A stretch of 64,000 bases of DNA from positions 62,001-126,000 of the forward strand of contig JAIUPA010000041.1 of the NCBI GenBank assembly GCA_020161665.1, written 5' to 3'. A program made the translations under genes and the position numbers. Within the stretch, counting starts at the first letter, position 1. Each line of letters begins with the position of its first letter. The stretch is from Pseudomonadota bacterium. GTDB taxonomy: Bacteria; Pseudomonadota; Alphaproteobacteria; Rhizobiales; Rhizobiaceae. Under the pieces are notes generated by a model, which saw nothing but the letters and a program-made list of their open reading frames with translations, was not told where the DNA came from and did no database searches. This document shows, piece after piece, positions 56,961 through 64,000 of the stretch.

Positions 56961-57764
56961 ATGGGCGGACTTTCTTCCGCATTCGGCTCGATCTGGGCCA
57001 CTTTCCTTGATCTTTTCGATCCGTTTTGTGGTCGTTTCGGCATCTTCACCCTGTTCGGGGATGGATCTTTGCTGGCCTGCGGCGTCGATGGGTGGGGAGA
57101 CGAAATCGGTTTTGGCGTCAAGATCACCATGGCGCTGGCACTGGCAACACTTCCGCTTGGCCTGATCATCGGCTTTCTCGTCGCCCTCGCGGCCCAGTCG
57201 GAGGAAAAGTCTCTGCGCCTCTCGGCGGGCGTCTACACGACGATCTTCCGCGGCTTGCCCGAACTTCTGACGATCTTCATCATCTATTACGGTCTGCAAA
57301 TGCTCATCCAGACGGTTCTGGCCGCCATCGGGTTCGAGCAGCGGATCGAAATCAACGCCTTTCTGGCGGGCATGGCAGCCCTTGCCATCGTCAACTCCGC
57401 CTATTCCTCGGAAGTCATGCTTTCGGCGTTTCGCGCCATCCCCAAGGGACAGTACGAAGCCGGGGCCGCCCTTGGCCTCAGCCGCACAAAGACCATGCTG
57501 CTGATTGTCCTGCCGCAGCTGATCCGCATTGCCCTGCCCGGCCTCAACAATCTCTGGATGATCCTCCTCAAGGATACGTCCTACATTTCCGTCATCGGAC
57601 TTTCGGAAATCATGCGCCAGACCGGCGTTGCTGCGCGCAACACCAAGGAAGCCTTCTTCTTCTATTCCATCGCCTGCGGCCTCTACCTGCTGCTGGCCAT
57701 GCTGTCGTCCTTCGGCCTGAGCTTCATTGATCGCTGGGCCAAGCGCTCGGAGGTCGGTCGATGA
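56961..57764 (+). CDS. Amino-acid ABC transporter permease (HisQ-like)
   Basis: 267 residues with about five transmembrane helices. The His/Glu/Gln/Arg/opine permease signature region includes VYTTIFRGLPELLTIFIIYYG. The EAA loop that contacts the ATPase is QYEAGAALGLSRTKTMLLIV followed by LPQLIRIALPGL. It overlaps the next permease gene by four bases. The unusual N-terminal part contains LDLFDPFCGRFGIFTLFGDG, two Cys in a periplasmic loop. Confidence 0.92.
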   Translation: MGGLSSAFGSIWATFLDLFDPFCGRFGIFTLFGDGSLLACGVDGWGDEIGFGVKITMALALATLPLGLIIGFLVALAAQSEEKSLRLSAGVYTTIFRGLPELLTIFIIYYGLQMLIQTVLAAIGFEQRIEINAFLAGMAALAIVNSAYSSEVMLSAFRAIPKGQYEAGAALGLSRTKTMLLIVLPQLIRIALPGLNNLWMILLKDTSYISVIGLSEIMRQTGVAARNTKEAFFFYSIACGLYLLLAMLSSFGLSFIDRWAKRSEVGR

Positions 57765-58591
57765 GCCACGCCCTTGAACTCATTCCGCCGCGCCCGGCCC
57801 CGCCCGAAGCGTACCGGCAAGTCACCCCGGCCCGCCTGTTCGGCTTCGCCCTTCTGGCGCTATGGTTCCTGCTCGGCCTCGCGCTTTTGGGCATGATGGT
57901 GTTCAACTGGGACACCGAAAAATTCGTGAAATATGGCCCGCGCTATATCTCGGGTCTGGGCGTTACCCTGACGCTCGTGACCACTTCGATCATTTTCGGC
58001 GCGCTTCTGTCTCTGCCGATCACCTTTGCCCGCATGTCGAAGAACCGCGTCCTCAACACGCTGTCCTACGTCTATGTGTATGTCTTCCGCTCGACGCCAC
58101 TGCTCGCGCAGCTCTTCCTGATCTATTACGGGCTTGGCATGTTCCGCCCGCAGCTGGAACAAGTCGGCCTGTGGTGGTTCTTCAAGGACGCCTGGTATTG
58201 CGGCCTGCTCTCCTTCGCGCTGAACACCGCCGCCTATCAGGCCGAAATCCTGCGTGGCGCCATTCAGAGCGTGCCGCGCGGCCAGCACGAGGGTGCCGCC
58301 TCGCTCGGCATTCCCAAAGCCGTCACCTTCTTCAAGATCATCCTGCCGCAGGCCCTGATCGTGGCGCTTCGCCCTTACGGCAATGAAATCATCCTGATGA
58401 TCAAGGGTTCGGCGGTTGTTGCAATCGTCACCGTCTTCGATCTCATGGGCGAAACCCGCTACGCCTTCTCCCGCACCTTCGACTATCAGGCCTATCTGTG
58501 GGCCGCGATCTTCTATCTGGCGATCGTCGAAGCCCTGCGTCATGTCTGGGCCTGGCTGGAGGCGCGTCTGACCCGTCACCTCAAGCGGTGA
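57761..58591 (+). CDS. Amino-acid ABC transporter permease (HisM-like)
   Basis: 276 residues with about five transmembrane helices. YVYVFRSTPLLAQLFLIYYG matches the permease signature. The EAA loop is HEGAASLGIPKAVTFFKIIL followed by PQALIVALRPYG. It completes a HisQM-like heterodimer with the upstream gene. No ATPase gene follows: the next gene, 152 bases on, is usg. The ATPase must be encoded elsewhere or be shared. Confidence 0.92.
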   Translation: MSHALELIPPRPAPPEAYRQVTPARLFGFALLALWFLLGLALLGMMVFNWDTEKFVKYGPRYISGLGVTLTLVTTSIIFGALLSLPITFARMSKNRVLNTLSYVYVYVFRSTPLLAQLFLIYYGLGMFRPQLEQVGLWWFFKDAWYCGLLSFALNTAAYQAEILRGAIQSVPRGQHEGAASLGIPKAVTFFKIILPQALIVALRPYGNEIILMIKGSAVVAIVTVFDLMGETRYAFSRTFDYQAYLWAAIFYLAIVEALRHVWAWLEARLTRHLKR

Positions 58592-58676
58592 CGGGCAAAG
58601 CCCACTGGCAGCACTCACAAGACGAGGCTGCTAGTAGATTGTTTTCAATGACAAATTTCGCACGAAATGCGTTTTG

Positions 58677-58691
58677 TTAAGCTTCGATTAA
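58677..58691. promoter_or_regulatory. Exact CtrA box upstream of usg
   Basis: TTAA-GCTTCGA-TTAA is a full CtrA consensus 52 bases before the usg start codon. Confidence 0.6.
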
Positions 58692-58743
58692 GCAAGATCT
58701 GGTGCCATGGGCAAGTCGATCCGGCTAATTCGGGAGCACGCAG

Positions 58744-59010
58744 ATGCACGAAGAAATGGAATTGATGCTGAAGGGCTATGGCCTGACCACAGCCCATATC
58801 TTTTATCGCCTGCCCGACCATCCGTCCCTGCTGCAGACCTATCTCTGGCAGGATTATGATCTGGCCCCGGACTTCCCCCAGATGAAAGGCTTTCTGAAAT
58901 TCTGGGAGGAAAAGCTCGAGGGACCGCTGCATTCGGTGCGCTATGTACACCGCAAGCTGATTACAGCCACGGAATGGCGGGCTTTGAAGGGCGAATTCAT
59001 CCTGCACTGA
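58744..59010 (+). CDS. usg: Usg family protein
   Basis: 88 residues. The whole sequence matches the small Usg family of alphaproteobacteria: YGLTTAHIFYRLPDHPSLLQ, then TYLWQDYDLAPDFPQMKGFL and VRYVHRKLITATEWR. The family was named from a reading frame upstream of trp genes; its function is not known. GGGAG lies about 8 bases before ATG 58744. An exact CtrA box stands just upstream. Confidence 0.88.
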   Translation: MHEEMELMLKGYGLTTAHIFYRLPDHPSLLQTYLWQDYDLAPDFPQMKGFLKFWEEKLEGPLHSVRYVHRKLITATEWRALKGEFILH

Positions 59011-59095
59011 CCACCCGTTCCACCTTCTGTGTTGCGCAGCAAGGCTCGCAAGGCTAGAGCATCGCTCAGATTTTGCGAAAACGGAGCGGCATGCG

Positions 59096-59914
59096 ATGAG
59101 CAAGCAGAAGATTGACGAGGAAGCCCTGGCGGAAGCCTATAACCGCGCTCTGGCCCTGGAAAAGGCCGGCGATGTGGACGCCGCCGTGAAGGCTTACGAG
59201 GACGTTCTGGCCATCGATCCCGAAGATCATGGCGGTGCAGCCGTGCGCATCGCCGCCATGGGGCGCGGCGAAACGCCGACCAAGGCACCGGATGCCTATG
59301 TCGAAACCCTCTTTGACCAGCACGCCGAAGCCTTTGAGGACATTCTGGTCGAGCAGCTCGGCTATGCCGTGCCGGTTCTGGTGCGCCAGCGCCTGCAGAC
59401 GCTCGGTCTCGGCCCCTTCAAGCGCATGCTGGACCTCGGCTGCGGTACAGGCCTCACGGGCGGTACGCTGCGTGATCTGGTCGAAGACATCACCGGCCTC
59501 GACATTTCCGAAAACATGGTCGAAATCGCCCATGAAAAGGAACTCTACGACACGCTTTACGTGGCAGAGGTCGAGGACTTTCTGGAAGACAATGACGACG
59601 AGCCCTTTGACCTGATCACGGCAACCGATGTGCTTCCCTATCTCGGCGCACTGGAACCGCTCCTCTTCGGGGCCGCGGAAAACATGGTGCCCGGTGGCCT
59701 GCTGATCTTCTCGTCGGAAACCTTGGCCGATGCGGTTATGGCCGGTCGCCCTTATATGGTCGGCCCGCACCAGCGCTTCGCCCACGCACAGGACTATGTG
59801 CTCGCCCGTCTGGCTGAAACCGGCTTTGAGCTGGTGGAGATCACCGACATCAACGTGCGCATGCAGGATGGCGAACCGACGCCGGGCCACCTGTTCATTG
59901 CCCGCCTGAAGTAA
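59096..59914 (+). CDS. SAM-dependent methyltransferase with N-terminal TPR-like helices
   Basis: 272 residues. The first 50 residues resemble a single TPR unit (LAEAYNRALALEKAGDVDAA, then AYEDVLAIDPEDH). The methyltransferase domain has motif I LDLGCGTGLTGGTL, an acidic residue after ITGLDISENMVEIA, and LITATDVLPYLGAL as motif IV. The target is unknown. Similar TPR-methyltransferases occur widely in Hyphomicrobiales. It follows usg by 85 bases. Confidence 0.85.
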   Translation: MSKQKIDEEALAEAYNRALALEKAGDVDAAVKAYEDVLAIDPEDHGGAAVRIAAMGRGETPTKAPDAYVETLFDQHAEAFEDILVEQLGYAVPVLVRQRLQTLGLGPFKRMLDLGCGTGLTGGTLRDLVEDITGLDISENMVEIAHEKELYDTLYVAEVEDFLEDNDDEPFDLITATDVLPYLGALEPLLFGAAENMVPGGLLIFSSETLADAVMAGRPYMVGPHQRFAHAQDYVLARLAETGFELVEITDINVRMQDGEPTPGHLFIARLK

Positions 59915-59917
59915 AAC

Positions 59918-59941
59918 GAAAAAGGGCCGCGAAAGCGGCCC
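59918..59941 (-). terminator. Terminator pointing leftward
   Basis: GGGCCGC-GAAA-GCGGCCC with its T run (TTTTTCG) on the minus strand. It stops transcription arriving from the Lrp gene before it enters the methyltransferase gene, and may also end the latter. Confidence 0.7.
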
Positions 59942-59994
59942 TGAGATTGATGAGAACCCCTTCTGCACATTCTTATAGGTAGAACGGATATCGA

Positions 59995-60141
59995 TCTCCC
60001 CTTCTCCCCGCCTGCGGGGAGAAGGTCGCGGCAGCGGGATGAGGGGCGAAAAAACGCACTAATTCATCATCTTAGACGTATTTTACCTGCGGCTTTGCCC
60101 CTCACCCCAACCCTCTCCCCGCAGGCGGGGCGAGGGGGAAT
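59995..60141. repeat. RIME-like palindromic element
   Basis: About 147 bases with two GC-rich hairpins: CTTCTCCCCGCCTGCGGGGAGAAG at 60001-60024 in form (12-base arms around CCTG) and a matching one at 60111-60136. The left arm (to GGGATGAGGGGC) is the inverse of the right arm (from GCCCCTCACCCC), giving terminal inverted repeats of about 50 bases. This fits the Rhizobium-specific intergenic mosaic elements. Confidence 0.7.
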
Positions 60142-60158
60142 AGAGGTCCAGGATTACC

Positions 60159-60647
60159 TCAGTCCTCGTTGGACTTCTGCGTATCGAGGATCATGTAATC
60201 GAGCGGCAGTTCGGTCGTATACTTGATCTGCTCCATCGCAAAAGCCGAGGACACATCGCGGATCTCGATCTTGGCGATCAGACGCTTGTAGAAGGCATCA
60301 TAAGCCCCGATATCCGGCACCACGACGCGCAGTAGATAATCCACATCGCCGCTCATGCGGTAGAACTCGACCACTTCCGGGAATTCGCCGATCACCTCGG
60401 AGAACCGCTTCAGCCATTCGATGGAGTGGCTGTTGGTGCGGATCGACACGAAGACCGTCACCTTGGTGTTGACCTTGACCGGATCGAGCAGCGCCACGCG
60501 ACGGCGAATGACGCCATCTTCTTCCATCTTCTGGATACGCCGCCAGCACGGCGTCGTCGAAAGACCAACCTTCTTGGCAAGGTCAGCGACGGCAAGCGTG
60601 GAATCCTCTTGCAACAGGCGCAGGATTTTGCGGTCGAGGCGATCCAT
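60159..60647 (-). CDS. Lrp/AsnC family transcriptional regulator
   Basis: 162 residues. The winged helix-turn-helix is at the N-terminus (LDRKILRLLQEDSTLAVADL, then KKVGLSTTPCWRRIQKMEE). A RAM ligand-binding domain follows (EVVEFYRMSGDVDYLLRVVV). Such proteins sense amino acids and control uptake or catabolism genes. ATG 60647 is preferred because GGAG is 7 bases upstream; the ATG at 60653 is too close. Convergent with the methyltransferase gene; no neighbouring target gene is obvious. Confidence 0.93.
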   Translation of the reverse strand: MDRLDRKILRLLQEDSTLAVADLAKKVGLSTTPCWRRIQKMEEDGVIRRRVALLDPVKVNTKVTVFVSIRTNSHSIEWLKRFSEVIGEFPEVVEFYRMSGDVDYLLRVVVPDIGAYDAFYKRLIAKIEIRDVSSAFAMEQIKYTTELPLDYMILDTQKSNED

Positions 60648-60714
60648 GATCATTCTCCAATGAAATAATTTTCCGATTTATAGCGCTTTTCTCGGGATTT
60701 GAAAGAACCTCATT

Positions 60715-61386
60715 CTAAAAAGAAAGCATTTCTACGCTGCGGCGCAACTGTGGCAAGACATTCTCCTCAAACCACGGATGGCGCTTCAACCATGCTGAAT
60801 TTCGCCAGCTGGGATGCGGAAGCGGCAGAACGCGGGGACTGTCATTGGCCAGAAAAGTGTCACGCCAATGGGCAACCGTCTCCGTCATCGAGGCCTTGCG
60901 CCGCGAACCGAGATGATAGGCCTGCGCATGCTGGCCGATGGCCAGAACAAGCTCCACCTGCGGCATCGCGGCCATGATTTTCTGCCGCCAGTGTGGCGCG
61001 CACTCGCGGCGCGGCGGCAGATCATGGTTTTGCGCATCATAACCCGGAAAGCAAAGCCCCATGGGGACAATGGCAAAGCGCGCCGGATCATAAAAGGCCT
61101 CGCGATCCACGCCCATCCACTGCCGCAAGCGGTCACCGGAAGCATCATTGAACGGCAGGCCGCTTTGATGCACCCGAAGCCCCGGCGCCTGCCCGGCGAT
61201 CAGAATACGCGCCGTTTTCGAAAGAACGGCCACGGGCAGCGGCTCATGCGGCAACCGATCCGCCTCGCCTTTGGCGGGATGGTCCCGGCACAAGCGGCAG
61301 GCGGCTATCTCGGCGGCCAGCGCATCGAGCGCACCTGACCCCCCGCCATCATCGCCGCCAACAACCACCGCCCCGTGCCGGCTCAT
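60715..61386 (-). CDS. Uracil-DNA glycosylase family protein
   Basis: 223 residues. The active-site loop is ILIAGQAPGLRVHQSGLPFN, the GxAPG form of family 4/5 glycosylases. The second motif is LPLPHPSWRNSAWLK, the H-P-S DNA-binding loop. Only one Cys pair (CRLC) is present at the N-terminus, so the four-Cys cluster of family 4 enzymes is incomplete. It may remove uracil or other damaged bases, or have lost glycosylase activity. Its ATG overlaps the GST stop codon. Confidence 0.82.
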   Translation of the reverse strand: MSRHGAVVVGGDDGGGSGALDALAAEIAACRLCRDHPAKGEADRLPHEPLPVAVLSKTARILIAGQAPGLRVHQSGLPFNDASGDRLRQWMGVDREAFYDPARFAIVPMGLCFPGYDAQNHDLPPRRECAPHWRQKIMAAMPQVELVLAIGQHAQAYHLGSRRKASMTETVAHWRDTFLANDSPRVLPLPHPSWRNSAWLKRHPWFEENVLPQLRRSVEMLSF

Positions 61387-61994
61387 GCGCTGACGGAAGG
61401 ACGCGCGGACACCACCCGATGCCAGCGCCACACATTGGCATATTCTTCCGGACAGGTGATGCGGGCAGGTTTCATGAAATCGAACGCCACCAGCGCGGTG
61501 ATGTCCGCCACGGAAAAATGCTCCCCGGCAATGTAGGAGCGTTCGGCGAGTTCCCGATCCAGAAGAGCCAGAAAAGCGAGCGCCTTGGGCTTGTTCGCTT
61601 CACCCCATTCAGGCACCTGCGGCACTTCGGACGCCACCATGGCCGGATGCAGATGCCGGAAGGCGGAAAGCACCGCCATGACGAAGTTCAGTTCCACGCG
61701 CCGGTTCCACATCTCGACAAAGGCTTTTTCGCGCGCATCGCGCCCGAACAGCGGCGGCTCGGGGTGCGTTTCCTCAAAATAGCGGCAGATGGCGATGGAT
61801 TCCGAAAGCACGGCACCGTCATGAAACTCGAGAAACGGCAATTGCCTGAGCGGGTTCATGGCCGCAACCTCGGGCGAGCGATGCTGCATCGCGCCCATGT
61901 CCACTTCCACGGTCTCGACCTCGATGCCTTTTTCCTTGAGAAAAATACGCACCCGCCGCGGATTGGGCGCCCATTTGGAACTGTAAAGCTTCAT
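61383..61994 (-). CDS. Glutathione S-transferase family protein
   Basis: 203 residues. The N-terminal thioredoxin-like domain starts LYSSKWAPNPRRVRIFLKEK and contains LPFLEFHDGAVLSESIAICR, the glutathione-binding S-x-x-I segment. The C-terminal helical domain shows FVEMWNRRVELNFVM and YIAGEHFSVADITALVAFDF with the conserved N-capping D. The substrate is unknown. It overlaps both neighbours by ATGA-type junctions. Confidence 0.9.
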   Translation of the reverse strand: MKLYSSKWAPNPRRVRIFLKEKGIEVETVEVDMGAMQHRSPEVAAMNPLRQLPFLEFHDGAVLSESIAICRYFEETHPEPPLFGRDAREKAFVEMWNRRVELNFVMAVLSAFRHLHPAMVASEVPQVPEWGEANKPKALAFLALLDRELAERSYIAGEHFSVADITALVAFDFMKPARITCPEEYANVWRWHRVVSARPSVSA

Positions 61995-62596
61995 GGCAAA
62001 TCCTCCTCTTGCCGCTCGAATCCGAAAAAGCGCAGAACATCATGGATGAACGAACGCAGACCTCCTCCGTCCACATCGCCGTTAACCCGTCGCCAGTCCT
62101 GAGGCCGCTCAAAGGGCCCGGCCCAAAGCCCACGTCCCTCGTCCCGCGCCTTCGCTTCCAGACCACGATAATCCACGCCGCGCGACGGATAGGCAATGGC
62201 CAATCCCTCCTCGATCATCCGCGCATTGAGATCGCTCTCACCGCGAAGGCACACGACAAGAAGCCGCCCGTAACGGTCCCTCTCCCGGCCATGGCAAAGG
62301 ATGCCGCCGCCCGCGACCAGACGCAACAATTGCTCGCGCGCCACCTCGCCACAGGCCCATCGCGCATCGGATGCACCGCAGGTTTGCGCCCGTTCCGGCG
62401 CATCTATCCCCTTGAGACGATAGCGTTTTCCGTTCAAAGACAGCGTATCACCATCACTGACGCGAAAGGCGCCCTGAACCGTCTCTTCCGTCGCTGAGGC
62501 CGGCGGCTGGTTGACACGCGCAGCAATCAGCAGGCCAAAGATCAACAGGGCCGCACCTGTGAGAAAATCGCGAATGATGCGGAAACTGCGCGACAC
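61991..62596 (-). CDS. Thermonuclease (SNase)-like protein
   Basis: 201 residues from GTG 62596 with an AGGG motif upstream. An N-terminal hydrophobic segment (FLTGAALLIFGLLIAARVN) is a signal peptide or membrane anchor. The SNase domain shows VSDGDTLSLNGKRYRLKGID, the calcium-site Asp and first Arg. The motif continues with APERAQTCG and DRYGRLLVVCL, so the key Arg and Asp of the fold are present. Probably an exported or membrane-bound nuclease. Head of a three-gene string with GST and the glycosylase. Confidence 0.88.
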   Translation of the reverse strand: MSRSFRIIRDFLTGAALLIFGLLIAARVNQPPASATEETVQGAFRVSDGDTLSLNGKRYRLKGIDAPERAQTCGASDARWACGEVAREQLLRLVAGGGILCHGRERDRYGRLLVVCLRGESDLNARMIEEGLAIAYPSRGVDYRGLEAKARDEGRGLWAGPFERPQDWRRVNGDVDGGGLRSFIHDVLRFFGFERQEEDLP

Positions 62597-62797
62597 GTCC
62601 CTGCCCCGTTAAAGCCGTCCACCACGGCCAAAACGCCTCTCCTGAAGCGAATCGTCAGTGGCTTGCCCACCAGTCTAGCAGCCCCAGTTCCATCGGTTGG
62701 TGGCCCCCGTGAATATGGCAAACAAATCCTTTCGGCAGCATCTTCTTAAGGATTTCGCTTTACGCTTTGGCCAAACTGCGACTGGGCATCTGGCGTT

Positions 62798-64000
62798 ATG
62801 GTACAAGGCGTAAATTCCACTCACGATAAGAACATCGTTGATCTGACCCGCTCTCATCGCAACCGTGCGGTTTCGAAGGCGGTTCGTGCAACGCGTGAGC
62901 GGCTGCGATCGAACGGCGATGGCGGCGCGCGCCAGTTCGAACGCGAAACCATGGTGATGTATCTCGGCTCGCTGCTGCAGAGCGCCTCCATCATGCCCCT
63001 GTTCATCTTCATGGTGACGGGTATCGGCGTCTATATCAGCAAGGATCTGCGCCTGCTGGTCTGGGCCGTTGGCTTCATGCTCATCCACTCGGCAATCATT
63101 CTGTTGGCGCGCCGGGCGGAAAAGCAGGAAATCACTCTGGACGTAGCCCAAAAGTGGCACCGAATCTTCCTTGCCATGCAGGCTCTGAGCGGCTGCGGCT
63201 GGGCCTATTTCGCCCTGATGCGTTGCGAGGCCTGTGGCGACTCTTTCGTCTTCTACAAGGGCGCCATTCTGCTGATTGCCATCTCCCTGACGGCGATGAC
63301 GACAATCATGCTGCGCCCCGGCGTGCTGGTCACATTCCTGCCGGTGGTGATCGGACTGCTGATCCGGTTTGCCATTGATCGCGACATGGCTAGCGTTGCG
63401 CTGACGGCCATCACCGCCACCGCCATGGTGTTCTTCCTGTTCATTGGCTACCGCTTCTATTCGGCCAACCTGCGCATTCTCTCCTTCCAGTCCGAAAAGG
63501 ACGACCTGATTGCGGAACTCGAAGTGGCGAAATCGCTGTCCGACGAAGCGCGCCGCCGCGCCGAAGAGGCAAACCTTGCCAAATCGCGCTTCCTCGCCTC
63601 CATGTCCCATGAATTGCGCACGCCGCTGAACGCCATTCTCGGTTTCTCCGAAGTGATGGCGACCGAAGTGCTCGGACCGCTCAACAATCCGATGTACAAG
63701 GAATACTCGCGCGATATCCACAATTCCGGCCAGCACCTGCTGAACCTGATCAACGAAATCCTCGATCTTTCGCGCATTGAAGCCGGTCGCTACGATCTTC
63801 AGGAAAGCGCCATTTCACTGCTGGAAATCGCCGAGGATTGCATCGGCATGATCCAGCTGCGTGCCCGTGGCAAGAGCATCACGATCTCGGAACAGTTCGA
63901 ACCGTCCCTGCCGCAGCTCTGGGCGGATGAGAAATCCATCCGTCAGGTGGTGCTGAACCTCTTGTCCAACGCCGTGAAGTTCACCCCGCAGGGCGGCGAA
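62798..64000 (+). CDS. PleC/DivJ-type membrane sensor histidine kinase (3' truncated)
   Basis: 401 residues are visible; the gene runs off the right edge. Six transmembrane helices lie between about 50 and 225 (the first is SLLQSASIMPLFIFMVTGIG). A coiled stretch leads into the HisKA box SRFLASMSHELRTPLNAILG (H271), followed by FSEVM and LINEILDLSRIEAG. The visible HATPase start is VVLNLLSNAVKFTPQGGE. This H-box resembles the PleC/DivJ/PdhS kinases that control DivK. ATG 62798 has a weak RBS. Which paralogue it is cannot be decided from this fragment. Confidence 0.88.
   Translation, partial: MVQGVNSTHDKNIVDLTRSHRNRAVSKAVRATRERLRSNGDGGARQFERETMVMYLGSLLQSASIMPLFIFMVTGIGVYISKDLRLLVWAVGFMLIHSAIILLARRAEKQEITLDVAQKWHRIFLAMQALSGCGWAYFALMRCEACGDSFVFYKGAILLIAISLTAMTTIMLRPGVLVTFLPVVIGLLIRFAIDRDMASVALTAITATAMVFFLFIGYRFYSANLRILSFQSEKDDLIAELEVAKSLSDEARRRAEEANLAKSRFLASMSHELRTPLNAILGFSEVMATEVLGPLNNPMYKEYSRDIHNSGQHLLNLINEILDLSRIEAGRYDLQESAISLLEIAEDCIGMIQLRARGKSITISEQFEPSLPQLWADEKSIRQVVLNLLSNAVKFTPQGGE

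Noticed and set aside
59055..59100. Bases before the methyltransferase start resembling the AGAGCAT-type rhizobial repeat
   Set aside because: Only a few bases agree and no matching inverted arm is present; treated as ordinary leader sequence.

Overview
The window is a stretch of core chromosome from an alphaproteobacterium of the order Hyphomicrobiales, most likely a member of the Rhizobiaceae (Agrobacterium/Rhizobium type). The evidence is the gene set: CckA, a very large coiled-coil protein matching the Growth Pole Ring (GPR) protein, a malic enzyme fused to a phosphotransacetylase domain, class II DAHP synthase, Usg, DUF2865, and intergenic palindromic elements of rhizobial type. Gene density is high, codon use looks uniform, and I see no rRNA, tRNA, CRISPR, phage, insertion sequence or obvious island.

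Left part (1-18.5 kb). The window opens inside a CinA/MoaB-type molybdopterin-binding gene. A two-domain universal stress protein follows, behind an FNR/FixK-type palindrome. Then come alaS and recA on the minus strand, with a TTG-N11-CAA SOS box upstream of recA, and the pseudouridine kinase/glycosidase pair psuK-psuG. The cell-cycle kinase gene cckA runs on the minus strand, next to a FliO-like membrane protein and a DksA-type regulator that lacks most zinc cysteines. After these lie a SixA-like phosphatase, the ycjX-ycjF pair, a secreted hypothetical protein, folP, a DUF922 protease-like protein and a 2Fe-2S ferredoxin.

Polarity locus (18.5-24.7 kb). A small histidine-phosphotransfer (Hpt) protein and a 1780-residue GPR-like protein are divergently transcribed. 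The 472-bp region between them carries an exact CtrA consensus (TTAA-N7-TTAA) and a near-match. Together with cckA nearby and a PleC/DivJ-type histidine kinase at the right edge, this makes the window rich in cell-cycle and polarity functions.

Centre (24.7-48.6 kb). This part holds an SMR exporter of the SugE/Gdx type and an Mla-like lipid transport operon (STAS-MlaE, MlaF, MlaD, lipoprotein). Further along are a dipeptide epimerase, an LpxH-like phosphoesterase, the malic enzyme and a DUF2865 secreted protein. Then follow a NYN-LOTUS putative RNase, nadE, an LtaS-like membrane phosphoglycerol transferase, aroF (class II), gor, a DUF2059 protein, rpiA, gph, an L,D-transpeptidase and fumC.

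Right part (48.6-64 kb). Here are a diguanylate cyclase, a DUF971-hydrolase-PPOX series, and moaA and mobA separated by two transporter genes. A polar amino-acid ABC transporter follows that lacks an ATPase gene. Usg comes next, behind a second exact CtrA site, then a TPR-methyltransferase and an Lrp regulator. A SNase-GST-UDG gene string with overlapping ends precedes the truncated histidine kinase.

No wholly new system is evident. The best leads are the CtrA sites at the hpt/gpr and usg genes, the 22-residue repeats in the GPR-like protein, and several regulatory or family oddities listed in the findings.
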